The notes: a model not told the origin generated them from the letters alone. A DNA stretch of 64,000 nucleotides from Sphingomonas sp. IW22 (GCF_041321155.1 NZ_JBGGWB010000001.1:186001-250000); one strand, 5' to 3'; shown: positions 1-9,278, counted from the stretch's first letter. Translations and numbers: made by a program.

Positions 1-278
1 GCCCGGTCGACATGCCACACCTTGCCATACCCGCTGACAGCCGGGTCGAACAGGTTCTGCCCGTCATGCATGTACAGCACCCGGTGGCGCCCCTGACCAC
101 GGCGATAATCCGGCGGCGTCCAGACCGAAACCCGAACCTGCCCCAGCCTTTCGGCCTCGAAGGTCAGCTCATCCAGCACGGGCCCGGGCGTGTTGGTGCG
201 CGCAGCGACGGCAACCGGCAGCGCAGCCATGCCGGCAAGCATCGTGCGACGCCCGAACGTGGCTGGCATCGCACTCAT
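1..278 (-). CDS. Tat-exported esterase-like alpha/beta hydrolase, 3' end cut by window edge
   Basis: The first 92 codons of a gene that runs off the left edge. The N-terminus has a twin-arginine leader (GRRTMLAG followed by an Ala/Val-rich stretch), so export to the periplasm is likely. The mature part contains SVWTPPDYRRG and VLYMHDGQNLFDP, which match the start of the putative-esterase (esterase D / carbohydrate esterase 1-like) alpha/beta hydrolases. The catalytic Ser and His lie beyond the window, so activity cannot be judged. The ATG overlaps the TGA of the upstream glucosidase gene by 4 bp (ATGA, 275-278), indicating translational coupling and making it the last visible member of the maltodextrin operon. 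The substrate is unknown. Confidence 0.75.
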   Translation of the reverse strand, partial: MSAMPATFGRRTMLAGMAALPVAVAARTNTPGPVLDELTFEAERLGQVRVSVWTPPDYRRGQGRHRVLYMHDGQNLFDPAVSGYGKVWHVDR

Positions 279-1888
279 ACGATCCGCGCGACCAAGGCGG
301 CATAGGGACCAAGCCGATCGCGCTCGACCTTGCCGGTGGCCGCTAAATGATGATGCGGCGGCAGGTCGATCGATACGTCCGTCAGCCCCAGATTGAACGC
401 GCAGATCAGTGGCGCGGCATCCTCCGCACGCCGTTCGAAGATCAGCACATCGCCCTCGGCCCGGCGGATCGTCAGCGCTCCGCGCGCAAGACTGGGTTCG
501 GCCCGCCGCAGCGCGATCAGCGACCGGGTCCAGTTCAACAGCGATTCCGGATTACCGGTCTGCACATCGACCGCCAGCGCGCCGTGATCCGGCCCATGCG
601 GCAGCCACGGCTCGACCGACCCGAACGCGCGGTCGGCGGCATCGCCTACCCATGGCATCGGCGTGCGGACCCCGTCGCGCGACAGGGTCATCGGCCAGTT
701 GGCGATCGCTTCGGGATCGACCAGCCGCTCGAACGGGATATCGACCTGGGTCAGGCCCAACTCCTCCCCCTGATACAGGATGGCATTTCCGCGCAGGCTG
801 AGCAGCAGCAGCATCTTCAGCCGCGCGAAGGACGCTGCGTGTTCGGGCGCGACCCAGCGCGAGATCGCGCGCGGGGCATCGTGATTTTCGAACGCCCAGC
901 TTGGCCAGCCTTGCCCCGCCCCCTCCGGCCAGACCGACAGCGCATCGGCCACCAGCCCCGGTGTCAGGCGCTCGGCATAGAGGAAGTTGAAGCCATAGGC
1001 GCTGTCCAGCCGATCCGGTCCTTGCGTGTACAGCGCCATTTCGCGCGCCCAATGGTCGCCCCCGACCTCCGCCATCGAAAATACCGCGCCGTGCGATCGC
1101 ATTTCGGCGGCCAGTCGCTCGATAAAGGCAGGGATATCGGGGTGGCTCTGGTTATGGATCTTGTCCTGAAAATCGAACGGCCGCGACCGGGGGCGGTTGG
1201 ACGGCGGCAGCGGCGGATTGTCGCGCAATTCGGGATCGTGCATTGCAAAGTTCAGGGCATCCAGCCGGAACCCATCGACACCCCGGTTCAGCCAAAAGCG
1301 CGCGACGCCCAGAATGGCTTCCTGCACTTCAGGATTGTGGAGGTTCAGATCGGGCTGCTCGACCAGGAAGTTGTGCAGGTAATATTGCCCGCGCCGCGCA
1401 TCCCATTGCCATGCCGGGCCGCCGAACACCGACTGCCAATTGCTGGGCGGTGAGCCGTCCGCCTTTGGATCGGCCCAGACATACCAGTCGGCACACGGAT
1501 TATTGCGGCTGGATCGGCTTTCCGCGAACCAGGGGTGCTGGTCGGACGAGTGGGAATAGACCTGATCGATCATCACCTTCAGGCCCAGCGAATGCGTGCG
1601 CGCGACCAGTGCATCGAAATCTGCCAACGTCCCGAACACCGGGTCGACGCCACAGAAATCGGCGATGTCATACCCGAAATCGCGCATTGGGGAGGTGAAG
1701 AAGGGCGAAATCCAGATCGCGTCGACGCCCAGATCGGCAACATGCTGCAAGCGCGACGTGATACCCGGCAAGTCGCCAACGCCATCGCCATTGGCATCGG
1801 CAAAGCTGCGCGGATAGATTTGGTAGATCACCGCCCCCTTCCACCACGGTTCGGCGGACTGGGGTACGATCAGCGGTGCGCTGCTCAC
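275..1888 (-). CDS. GH13 alpha-glucosidase (oligo-1,6/maltose type), cytoplasmic
   Basis: A 537-residue GH13 enzyme that should hydrolyse maltose or short maltodextrins to glucose. Visible catalytic motifs are GVDGFRLDALNF (nucleophile Asp210), SMAEVGG (acid/base Glu274) and FENHDAPR (His336-Asp337). The usual DLVLNH region reads MIDQVYSHSSDQHPW. No signal peptide is present, so it acts in the cytoplasm on imported sugars. A GTG start at 1888 is chosen because it overlaps the TGA of the preceding amylase gene by 4 bp (GTGA) and places WWKGAVIYQIYPRSF near the N-terminus, as usual for the family; the longer in-frame extension is not GH13-like. It belongs to the TonB receptor operon. Subfamily (GH13_23-like) is inferred. 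Confidence 0.92.
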   Translation of the reverse strand: MSSAPLIVPQSAEPWWKGAVIYQIYPRSFADANGDGVGDLPGITSRLQHVADLGVDAIWISPFFTSPMRDFGYDIADFCGVDPVFGTLADFDALVARTHSLGLKVMIDQVYSHSSDQHPWFAESRSSRNNPCADWYVWADPKADGSPPSNWQSVFGGPAWQWDARRGQYYLHNFLVEQPDLNLHNPEVQEAILGVARFWLNRGVDGFRLDALNFAMHDPELRDNPPLPPSNRPRSRPFDFQDKIHNQSHPDIPAFIERLAAEMRSHGAVFSMAEVGGDHWAREMALYTQGPDRLDSAYGFNFLYAERLTPGLVADALSVWPEGAGQGWPSWAFENHDAPRAISRWVAPEHAASFARLKMLLLLSLRGNAILYQGEELGLTQVDIPFERLVDPEAIANWPMTLSRDGVRTPMPWVGDAADRAFGSVEPWLPHGPDHGALAVDVQTGNPESLLNWTRSLIALRRAEPSLARGALTIRRAEGDVLIFERRAEDAAPLICAFNLGLTDVSIDLPPHHHLAATGKVERDRLGPYAALVARIV

Positions 1889-3696
1889 TTCGCCCCCTCG
1901 GCCGCGCAGACGATAGTGGCAAAGGGCGCCAGCTCGACCGCGACCGAACCTGGCGCGGTGGCGTGGGCGGAGCACGTGCCGAACAGTTGATCAAAACGCA
2001 TGGAGGTCGTCTCCACCTGAACATTGGCGCGTACGGGTGCGGCCGACGTGTTGAACGCGATCAGATATTCGCGCCCCGTATCGGGATCGAAGCGGCTTAC
2101 CGCGAACAGACCCGGCGCGTCGCCATAAGCACGCGTCACCTGCCGCCCGCGGCGCAGCGCGGTGTGACCGGCACGCAGCTTGGCTAGTTCGGCGATATGC
2201 GCGCGCAGCGGATGGTCGCGGAAATGATCCTCACCCGGCGACCGCGCGGTGCCGACCAGCCGATTGTCGAGGTAGCTGGCGACCTGGGTCGGGAACATAT
2301 CTTCCCGGCTGGACTGGTCGCCGCCATCCTCACCCGAAAAGCCCTGTTCGTCGCCGTAGTAGACCGTTGGCACGCCGCGCAGCATCAGCAGCATCGAATG
2401 GCCCAGGGCGACGCGTGCGGTCACTTCATCCCCGCTCGCCCCCGGAAAGCTGCGCCGGACGAAGCCTGCGAACCGACCCTGATCGTGATTGCCGATGAAC
2501 GTCGGCAATTGCAGCGCGGTATCGGCACCCCCGGCATAAAGCGCATCGCCGTCAAACAGCCGCGCCAGCGCCTCGGTCCCCGCCCCGCCCGCAACGGTGC
2601 GCTGGACGGCGGTGGCAAAGGGGAAGTCGAGCACCGCGGGCAGCTTGTCGACGACGGTGTGCCGGGCGGTCAGCCCCGGTTCCATATCGCCATGCGCGGC
2701 CTCACCGAAAATGTGGAAATTGGGGATGCCGCGCGCCTTTGCACGTTCGAGCATCGCCGGCACGAACGCCGCCCAGAATTCGGGCTCGACATGGCGCACG
2801 GTGTCGATGCGATAGCCGTCGATCCCGTAACGGTCGATCCAGTCACCGAAAATCTCGATCATCCCCGACACCACGCGGGGATTTTCAGTCATCAGGTCGT
2901 CCAGACCCGAAAAGTCGCCCATCATCGAGCTTTCGCCGCGAAAGGTCGTGTTGCCCCGATTGTGATAATAGATCGGGTCGTTCAGCCAAGCGGGAACCTT
3001 GATGTTTCGTTCCTCCGGCGCAACGCGAACCGAATAGGCGAAATTCGGATCGGTCAGCCGCGCGAAGTTTTCGGCCGTACGCACACCGTCCCCGGCGAAA
3101 CCGCGATTGACTGCACGCCCCTCTGGCCCGCCGCGCGTCGAATAGGGGTAATCGGCGCGGCTGCGATACGGGCACTCGCCCGCCCCGCATTCGGCATAGG
3201 AAATGACATCCGCCGTGTGGTTGGCGATGATGTCCATATACACCTTCATCCCGCGCGCATGGGCAGCGTCGACCAGCGCCTTGAAATCGGCGTCGCTGCC
3301 CAGATGCGGATCGACGCGGGTAAAGTCCGTGATCCAGTAACCGTGATAGCCCGACGATTCCTGACCCGCTGCGCCCTGTACCGCCTTGTTCTTGAAGATC
3401 GGTGTCAGCCAGATCGCGGTGAAGCCCATCGACTGGATGTAATCCAGCTTGTCCGTCAGCCCCTTCAGGTCGCCGCCGTGGTAAAAGCCCTTGTGCGCCG
3501 GATCGTAACCGTGGCGCAGCCGGTCGCCCGAAATCCCGCCCCGATCGTTCGACGGATCGGCATTGGCGAACCGGTCGGGCAGCACAAAGTAGATCAACTC
3601 ATCAGCGGGCAGGCGCTGCCGCAGCGCGGCACTGTCCTGCGCGATGGCGGGTTGGGCAGCGGTTGCCAGCAGCATGGCGGCGATCAGGCGTTTCAT
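1885..3696 (-). CDS. Secreted GH13 alpha-amylase / cyclomaltodextrinase-like enzyme
   Basis: A 603-residue GH13 enzyme with a clear Sec signal peptide (cleavage near residue 20, ...QPAIAQ|DS), so it probably acts in the periplasm on maltodextrins delivered by the TonB receptor. Motifs are YMDIIANHTAD (about 153-163), GIDGYRIDTVRH (nucleophile Asp298), HIFGEAAHG (acid/base Glu332) and FIGNHDQGRF (His404-Asp405). Loop regions between 165 and 260 are long, as in maltogenic and neopullulanase-like amylases. It starts at an ATG overlapping the halogenase-like gene's TGA by 4 bp and ends in a 4-bp overlap with the glucosidase gene. Exact specificity cannot be read from the sequence. Confidence 0.92.
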   Translation of the reverse strand: MKRLIAAMLLATAAQPAIAQDSAALRQRLPADELIYFVLPDRFANADPSNDRGGISGDRLRHGYDPAHKGFYHGGDLKGLTDKLDYIQSMGFTAIWLTPIFKNKAVQGAAGQESSGYHGYWITDFTRVDPHLGSDADFKALVDAAHARGMKVYMDIIANHTADVISYAECGAGECPYRSRADYPYSTRGGPEGRAVNRGFAGDGVRTAENFARLTDPNFAYSVRVAPEERNIKVPAWLNDPIYYHNRGNTTFRGESSMMGDFSGLDDLMTENPRVVSGMIEIFGDWIDRYGIDGYRIDTVRHVEPEFWAAFVPAMLERAKARGIPNFHIFGEAAHGDMEPGLTARHTVVDKLPAVLDFPFATAVQRTVAGGAGTEALARLFDGDALYAGGADTALQLPTFIGNHDQGRFAGFVRRSFPGASGDEVTARVALGHSMLLMLRGVPTVYYGDEQGFSGEDGGDQSSREDMFPTQVASYLDNRLVGTARSPGEDHFRDHPLRAHIAELAKLRAGHTALRRGRQVTRAYGDAPGLFAVSRFDPDTGREYLIAFNTSAAPVRANVQVETTSMRFDQLFGTCSAHATAPGSVAVELAPFATIVCAAEGAK

Positions 3697-5201
3697 ACGC
3701 TTACCTTCGATGAATGCGCGCCCAGACGGCGCAGGAAGTCGCCATGCGCGGGCATGGCAGCACTTGCGCGCGCTGCCACTCCGGCGACGGTGTTGAGAAA
3801 CTGGTCGAGATCGGCGTCGGACGGTTCGTCGGCCAGCGGGTGCCAGGCTTGGGGAAGCATTTCCTGACCGATCAGCACTTGCGTCCAGCCGGGTTCGGCG
3901 AACAACTCCTCATCGCGCCGCGAAATCCGGGCCGATGCACGCCACAGTGCCAGCTTGCGCGCCAATTCCTCTGGCAGGACCATCGCCCGCATCGCGTCCC
4001 ACAGCGGTTCGCCGACACGCTGGTTGGCATGATAGTGCAGGATCAGGAAATCGCGGATACGGTCATATTCGACATGGGTCAGCCGATTATATTCGGCGCG
4101 GTCGGCCTCATCGATCGCGCCCTGCGGCAGGAACGACAGGATGCGCGCGATTGCCGTCTGGATCAGGTGGATGCTGGTCGATTCCAGTGGCTCCAGAAAC
4201 CCGCTGGCCAGCCCGACGGCCACGCAGTTGCGATGCCAGAAGGATGCACGCTTGCCCGTGGTAAAGCGCAGCGGCCGGGGATCGCTCAGCGCCTCTCCAT
4301 CCAGATGCTTCAGCAGCATCGCCGCCGCCGCGTCGTCGGACAGATGCGCGCTGGAATAGACCAGCCCGTTCCCCGTGCGGTGTTGCAGGGGGATGCGCCA
4401 TTGCCACCCCGCCGCCCGCGTCGTCGCTTGGGTATAGGGCGCCGGATCGCCGCTTATGGCCGATGGCACCGCCAGTGCGCGGTCGCACGGCAGCCAGTGC
4501 CCCCAATCGATATAGGAAACGCCCAGCGCCTCCCCGATCAGCAGCCCGCCAAAGCCCGTGCAGTCGATAAACAGCGCGCCCGCGACACGGCGGTCGCCGT
4601 CCAGCCGCAACGCCGCGATGTTGCCGTCCGACGCCCGCTCGACCGACAGGATGCGCCCCTCATGCCGCTGCACGCCACGCGCCTCGGCATAGGTCCGCAG
4701 ATACGCGGCATAGAGCGCGGCATCGAAATGATAAGCATAGGGCATGTCCGGCACCGGCGGCTGCGCCTCGAACCGCGCAAACCGCCCGCTCTCGGCGGCC
4801 ATGTTGTTCAACGAATAATCGCCAAAGGGCCTCGCCTGCCCAGCCGAGCGGGCACGCAGCCAGAAATGGTGAAAGGGCGTCAGGCCCAGCGCCCGCCCGA
4901 CCTGGCCAAAGCCGTGCAGGTAACGATGGCCGGGTCGAACCCAGTCCTGAAAGGCGATGCCCAGCTTGATCGTGCCCTGCGTTGCCGGCAGGAAATCCGC
5001 TTCATCAATGCCAAGACCGGCGTTGAATAGCCGGATCTGCGGGATCGTCGCCTCCCCCACGCCGACCGTGCCGATCGCGTCGGACTCGACCAGCTCGATC
5101 CGCCAGCCCTTGCCCAGAAAGCGCGAAAGGGCGGCGGCCGTCATCCAGCCGGCGGTCCCGCCCCCGGCGATGACGATGGTGCGCGGCGGTTGCTCGCTCA
5201 T
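3693..5201 (-). CDS. Flavin-dependent tryptophan-halogenase family protein
   Basis: A 502-residue protein of the PrnA/RebH family. It shows the FADH2-binding GGGTAGW motif (residues 13-19), the conserved lysine in TIKLGI at position 79 (the catalytic Lys79 of PrnA and RebH) and the WQWRIP signature. The halogenation machinery therefore appears intact. The ATG at 5201 puts the dinucleotide-binding motif close to the N-terminus; the longer reading frame upstream has no family resemblance. The gene lies 70 bp after the TonB receptor gene and overlaps the amylase gene by 4 bp. Halogenase-like proteins often sit beside TonB receptors in Caulobacter/Sphingomonas carbohydrate loci, where their role is not established, so the true substrate is unknown. 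Confidence 0.9.
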   Translation of the reverse strand: MSEQPPRTIVIAGGGTAGWMTAAALSRFLGKGWRIELVESDAIGTVGVGEATIPQIRLFNAGLGIDEADFLPATQGTIKLGIAFQDWVRPGHRYLHGFGQVGRALGLTPFHHFWLRARSAGQARPFGDYSLNNMAAESGRFARFEAQPPVPDMPYAYHFDAALYAAYLRTYAEARGVQRHEGRILSVERASDGNIAALRLDGDRRVAGALFIDCTGFGGLLIGEALGVSYIDWGHWLPCDRALAVPSAISGDPAPYTQATTRAAGWQWRIPLQHRTGNGLVYSSAHLSDDAAAAMLLKHLDGEALSDPRPLRFTTGKRASFWHRNCVAVGLASGFLEPLESTSIHLIQTAIARILSFLPQGAIDEADRAEYNRLTHVEYDRIRDFLILHYHANQRVGEPLWDAMRAMVLPEELARKLALWRASARISRRDEELFAEPGWTQVLIGQEMLPQAWHPLADEPSDADLDQFLNTVAGVAARASAAMPAHGDFLRRLGAHSSKVSV

Positions 5202-5223
5202 CCTCGCGCCCTTCCCCTTGAAT

Positions 5224-5254
5224 GGCCCCGCAGCGACCAAAGCGTTGCGGGGCC
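5224..5254 (-). terminator. Hairpin between TonB receptor and halogenase genes, possible attenuator
   Basis: A perfect 9-bp stem (GGCCCCGCA at 5224-5232, TGCGGGGCC at 5246-5254) with a 13-nt loop, starting 17 nt after the receptor stop codon on the minus strand. No U-run follows, so it is not a textbook intrinsic terminator. It could partly terminate or stabilise the 3' end of the receptor mRNA, giving more receptor than downstream enzymes. Confidence 0.55.
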
Positions 5255-5271
5255 GATCGATATAATGGCCG

Positions 5272-7950
5272 TCAGAAGCGGATCGTCGCTCCGGCCAGGA
5301 AACGGCGGCCATAGGTCTGGTAATCGATGATCGCGCGCTCGTCGCGGGGGTCGACAGTGACGAACGGCTCGTCGGTCAGGTTCTGGCCCTGAACGAAGAT
5401 CGATACGCCTTCCAGCGCCGAACCGGGCTGGAAATCATAGCCGACCTGCGCGTCGATCACCGTTTCGTCCCGCGCACGCCGGCGAACGCGGTTGGCTGCA
5501 AAGCCCGACAATTCACCGACAAAGCTGGAACGGTAACGAACCGATCCACGCACGTTGAAGCCCCATTTCTCGAAATAGGCGGTGCCGTTGGCCACCCACT
5601 TTGAATAGCCGGGGATATCCTCTGCCGGGGCGCCCGGCGTCGGCTGGATCTCGGTCTCGGTATAGCTGACGCCACCGGTCAGGCCGAAGCCGTCAAGCGC
5701 GCCGACAAACTCGCCCAGTGGCAAGGTGCCCGCCAGTTCGGCGCCATAGATCGAGCCGCCCTCGCCGTTGATCGGACGGGTAAGCAGGCCGATCGGGGTC
5801 GGCGGGACCTGACCGGCCGGGGCGGGATAAGGCGAGAAGTCGAAAAGCGTTTCGGTGTTATAAACGAAGCTCTTCAGATCCTTGTAAAAACCCTGAAGCG
5901 CCAGATAGCCGCGCGTCCCGAAATATTTCTCCACCGTCACGTCAAACGCATTGGCGCGGATCGGGCGAAGGCGCGGCGACCCGGTCGAGCCATTGTAACG
6001 GTTTTGCCCAGCATCAAAGCCATAGGCGAGCGCGACGCGCATGTCGTCCAGACGCGGACGCTGCATCTGGCGCGCGGCACCGATGCGGAAAACGAAATCG
6101 CTCGGCAGGCGCAGCGACAGGTTCAGCGTTGGCAGCACATCGACATAATCGTCGCCATCGACGATCGGCGTCAGCGCGCTGTCGGTCGCGACAAAACCAT
6201 TAGACTTTTGCACCGTCGACACGATCTGGACGCCCAGATTTCCGGTCAGCACCGATGCGCCGATGTCCTGATCGACATTGGCCTGAAGATAGCCGGTCAT
6301 CACATCTTCGTTGATGCGAAACGCCTTGGCCGGCACGTCGCGGCTGGTGTTGGCGACCAGATTATAGACGCCACCCGCCAGCATTGCCGCCGGATCATAG
6401 CTCAGCATCGGCCCCAGCCCCAGATAGGACAGGTTCGTTTCACCCAGCAGATATTCCGACGGGATCGCCTGTTCGCGCGCACCGCTTGCCAGCACCAACA
6501 GCGCTTCGTCCGGAGTCAGCGACTTTTCGCGGCGGGTATAGTTCAGGCCGAACTGGATCGAGCGGAGGAAGCCGTCCAGCTCCTTTTCCACCTCGACGCG
6601 ATACTGCTGGATCTCGTCCTTCACGATGCGGTCGTTGAAATAGCCCGCCTGGATATTGGCTCCGCCCCAGCCCTGCGGATCGGTCAGCAGGATCAGGCTG
6701 GGGTCAGCATAGTTGAGAGTCGGGGAAAATACCGTGCCTGTCGTGCCGCTGGTAAAGCCGATGGTATCGCGCGCACCGTTATTGGCACCGTACCCGGTGC
6801 CGGCATAGCTTTCGATAACCGTTTCGTTGCGGTCGGTGCGCGAATAGCTGATGTCCAGCATCGCGTTCCAGCCATTGTCGCCTTCATATTTCTGGTTTAG
6901 GCCGAACGAATAGAGCTTTGCCTTGCGCGAGAAGCTGTCGTTGCGGATCACCCCCTCCACGCCGGTGAACGTGCCAGAGGTGACGAAGCCACCCTCGATA
7001 TTCGCCTGCGTCAGCGTGGCATTGCCGAACGCCAGCGGCAGTTCGATACCGCGCTTGATCTGCGGGTCGTCAAAGTCGGAATAAAAGCCGTCCAGCGTGA
7101 TCGTGTAATTGGGCGCCGCGCGGTACTGAAGTGTGCCCTGAAGGCCCAGCCGCTTCAGATTGGTCGAGGTGACATAGGATTTCGAACCGCCGATCACACC
7201 CGCTTCGGGGTCGATGGGCGCCGCGCCGGCATAGCCCCAGGCATTAAATTCCTGAATCTGGTATGGTTCGTCCAGATAATTTGCCGACAGCGCGATGCCG
7301 ATCGTGTCGTTCGCGAACTGGTCGACATAGGTGCCGAAGACACGATAGCCATATTCCTTGGACCCGGCATTCAGCTTGCCCATGTCGGTGTAGACGCCGC
7401 GCCCGCCAACCGCGATCACGCGCTTGCCGGTGTCAAGCGGGCGGATGCTCCGCAGGTCAACCGTACCCGACAACCCCTGCCCGATCAGGGTCGACTGCGC
7501 GGTTTTGTAGACCAGCACCTGATTGATGACTTCAGAGGGGTACTGATCATATTCGACGGCGCGGTTGTCACCGGTCGAGGTCTGTTCGCGGCCATTCAGC
7601 AACGTGGTCGAGAAATCCGGCGCAAAACCGCGGATCGACACCGCCGACGAGCGGCCAGAGACACGCTGCGACGTGAGGCCTGGCAAGCGCGCGATCGACT
7701 CAGCGATGGATGCGTCGGGGAGGCGGGCGATGTCTTCGGCGGAAACCGATTCGACCACCTGATCTCGCGATTTCTTCGCGTTGACGGCGTTTTCCAGTGC
7801 GGCGCGGAAGCCGGTCACGACAATATCGTCCGCAGGTGCATCCTGATCCACGGGGGCCGCGTCCTGCGCCATTGCAGGGGCGGCGGCGATGCCGATGGTC
7901 AGGCTGGTCGCGCAAAGCAGCATGGCACGGATGGTCGGACGAAGCGTCAT
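5272..7950 (-). CDS. TonB-dependent outer-membrane receptor for maltodextrins (MalA-like)
   Basis: An 892-residue outer-membrane receptor. It has a Sec signal peptide ending ...APAMAQ near residue 29, a TonB-box-like DDIVVTG (41-47), a plug domain beginning with RDQVVESVSAEDIARLPD and the typical SIAESIARLPG and VSIRGF plug motifs, then a beta-barrel ending in Phe (GATIRF). The SD GGGGAG lies just upstream of the ATG. The co-operonic amylase and glucosidase and the divergent lacI and MFS permease genes point to maltose/maltodextrin uptake, as known for Caulobacter MalA. It is the first gene of the operon and is probably controlled from the palindromes in 8041-8091. Substrate assignment rests on context. 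Confidence 0.92.
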   Translation of the reverse strand: MTLRPTIRAMLLCATSLTIGIAAAPAMAQDAAPVDQDAPADDIVVTGFRAALENAVNAKKSRDQVVESVSAEDIARLPDASIAESIARLPGLTSQRVSGRSSAVSIRGFAPDFSTTLLNGREQTSTGDNRAVEYDQYPSEVINQVLVYKTAQSTLIGQGLSGTVDLRSIRPLDTGKRVIAVGGRGVYTDMGKLNAGSKEYGYRVFGTYVDQFANDTIGIALSANYLDEPYQIQEFNAWGYAGAAPIDPEAGVIGGSKSYVTSTNLKRLGLQGTLQYRAAPNYTITLDGFYSDFDDPQIKRGIELPLAFGNATLTQANIEGGFVTSGTFTGVEGVIRNDSFSRKAKLYSFGLNQKYEGDNGWNAMLDISYSRTDRNETVIESYAGTGYGANNGARDTIGFTSGTTGTVFSPTLNYADPSLILLTDPQGWGGANIQAGYFNDRIVKDEIQQYRVEVEKELDGFLRSIQFGLNYTRREKSLTPDEALLVLASGAREQAIPSEYLLGETNLSYLGLGPMLSYDPAAMLAGGVYNLVANTSRDVPAKAFRINEDVMTGYLQANVDQDIGASVLTGNLGVQIVSTVQKSNGFVATDSALTPIVDGDDYVDVLPTLNLSLRLPSDFVFRIGAARQMQRPRLDDMRVALAYGFDAGQNRYNGSTGSPRLRPIRANAFDVTVEKYFGTRGYLALQGFYKDLKSFVYNTETLFDFSPYPAPAGQVPPTPIGLLTRPINGEGGSIYGAELAGTLPLGEFVGALDGFGLTGGVSYTETEIQPTPGAPAEDIPGYSKWVANGTAYFEKWGFNVRGSVRYRSSFVGELSGFAANRVRRRARDETVIDAQVGYDFQPGSALEGVSIFVQGQNLTDEPFVTVDPRDERAIIDYQTYGRRFLAGATIRF

Positions 7951-8040
7951 GTCTCTCCCCTAGTCGTATCGACCCGCTTGTGACCGCGGGCTATTGGTTC
8001 CGAATATCGGGTATGGAGGCTTCAGCCTGGCCATCCCGTT

Positions 8041-8056
8041 GCGGTATCGTTACCGC
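8041..8056. promoter_or_regulatory. Probable LacI-family operator, main site
   Basis: GCGGTATCGTTACCGC is a 16-bp near-perfect palindrome with 7 of 8 matching positions per half-site and a central CpG, the hallmark of LacI/GalR-family operators. It lies 91 bp upstream of the TonB receptor start and 176 bp upstream of the divergent lacI start. It is the most probable binding site for the regulator at 8232-9278. Confidence 0.6.
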
Positions 8057-8081
8057 CGTATCAGGGCGACCGAACAGAAGG

Positions 8082-8091
8082 CATACGTATG
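8082..8091. promoter_or_regulatory. Secondary CpG-centred palindrome, possible second operator
   Basis: CATACGTATG is a perfect 10-bp palindrome with a central CG. Its centre lies 38 bp from that of the 8041-8056 site. It could be an auxiliary operator, but its flanks do not match the main site, so support is weaker. Confidence 0.35.
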
Positions 8092-8231
8092 TGCAACATG
8101 ATGATGGCCACGTCGCTGTTGCCGCGCAGCCACACCCTCTTTGGGGCGTCATGCTTTACGCATAGCACGCGCGCCGCTAGCGTGATGGAAGACGGGCAAA
8201 AGTTCGTTATCGTGGGACGAGGAAGCCGATC

Positions 8232-9278
8232 GTGAGCCGCCCGGCGTCGCAACGCCCGACATCGTTCGACATCGCGTATCGCGCAGGCGTGTCACAGCCG
8301 ACCGTTTCGCGCGCGCTGCGCGGCAGCCCGTCGGTCAGCGCCGAAACCCGTGCCCGGATCGAGGCGATTGCCCGCGAACTGGGTTATGCCGTCGACAAGA
8401 ACGCCTCCAGCCTGCGCAGCCAGCAATCGCACACGCTGGCGTTGTTGTTCTTCGAAGACCCCACCGCCGATGCCAGCCTGATCAACCCGTTTTTCCTGTC
8501 GATGCTGGGCTGGATCACGAGGGAGGCCGCAAATGCCGGCTATGACCTGCTCATCTCCTTCCAGCAGCTGAGCGGCGACTGGCACAAGGCGTATGAGGAC
8601 AGCCGCAAGGCCGATGGCATTATCCTGCTGGGTTACGGCGACTACGCGCTTTATCGCCCGCGCCTGCTGCAGTTGCGCGAACAGGGCACGCATTTCGTCC
8701 GATGGGGGTCGGCAGAGGCGGATGACGATGGCGCGACCATCGGCTGCGACAATCGGGGCGGCGGGCGGATGGCGACACAGCATCTGATCGGACTGGGTCG
8801 CAAGCGCATCGCCTTTCTCGGCGCATGCGACGATCATTATCCGGAGTTTCGCGACCGGTACCTCGGCTATCGCGACGCGCTGACCGATGCGGGGGTGGAG
8901 ATCGAACCGGCGCTTCAGGTCGACGCCATCACGTTGGAAACGGCCGGGGCCGACGCGGTGGCCGAGTTGTTCGAGCGCGGGCGCGCCTTTGACGGGATCG
9001 TCGCGGCTTCGGACCTGATCGCCATTGGCGCGATGCAGGCGCTGCAACGGCGCGGTTACGACGTCCCGCGTGCGGTATCGGTGGTCGGGTTCGACGACAT
9101 CCCGGCCGCGCAACAAGCCTCTCCGCCCCTCACCACCGTTCAACAGGATGCGCGCGCAGCGGGAGAGCGACTGGTCTCGTCGCTTATCGCGCGGATCGGC
9201 GGCAACGACAGCGCCGCGGGGCTGTTGCCGGTCCATCTAAAGGTGCGCGCAAGCTGTGGCGCGCATACGAATACGTAA
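8232..9278 (+). CDS. LacI-family transcriptional regulator of the maltodextrin locus
   Basis: A 348-residue LacI/GalR repressor. The N-terminal helix-turn-helix is at about residues 12-31 (SFDIAYRAGVSQPTVSRALR), followed by the hinge region (VDKNASSLRS) and a periplasmic-binding-protein-like sensor domain ending near PPLTTVQQD. It starts at GTG (8232), preceded by the SD-like GAGGAAG. It is divergent from the TonB receptor operon and precedes the sugar permease in the same direction, the arrangement seen for malI in Caulobacter. It probably represses the receptor operon when maltodextrin is absent; the inducer is inferred. Confidence 0.92.
   Translation: MSRPASQRPTSFDIAYRAGVSQPTVSRALRGSPSVSAETRARIEAIARELGYAVDKNASSLRSQQSHTLALLFFEDPTADASLINPFFLSMLGWITREAANAGYDLLISFQQLSGDWHKAYEDSRKADGIILLGYGDYALYRPRLLQLREQGTHFVRWGSAEADDDGATIGCDNRGGGRMATQHLIGLGRKRIAFLGACDDHYPEFRDRYLGYRDALTDAGVEIEPALQVDAITLETAGADAVAELFERGRAFDGIVAASDLIAIGAMQALQRRGYDVPRAVSVVGFDDIPAAQQASPPLTTVQQDARAAGERLVSSLIARIGGNDSAAGLLPVHLKVRASCGAHTNT

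Noticed and set aside
2197..3867. 556-codon plus-strand open frame
   Set aside because: Antisense to the GH13 amylase, whose catalytic motifs are all present.
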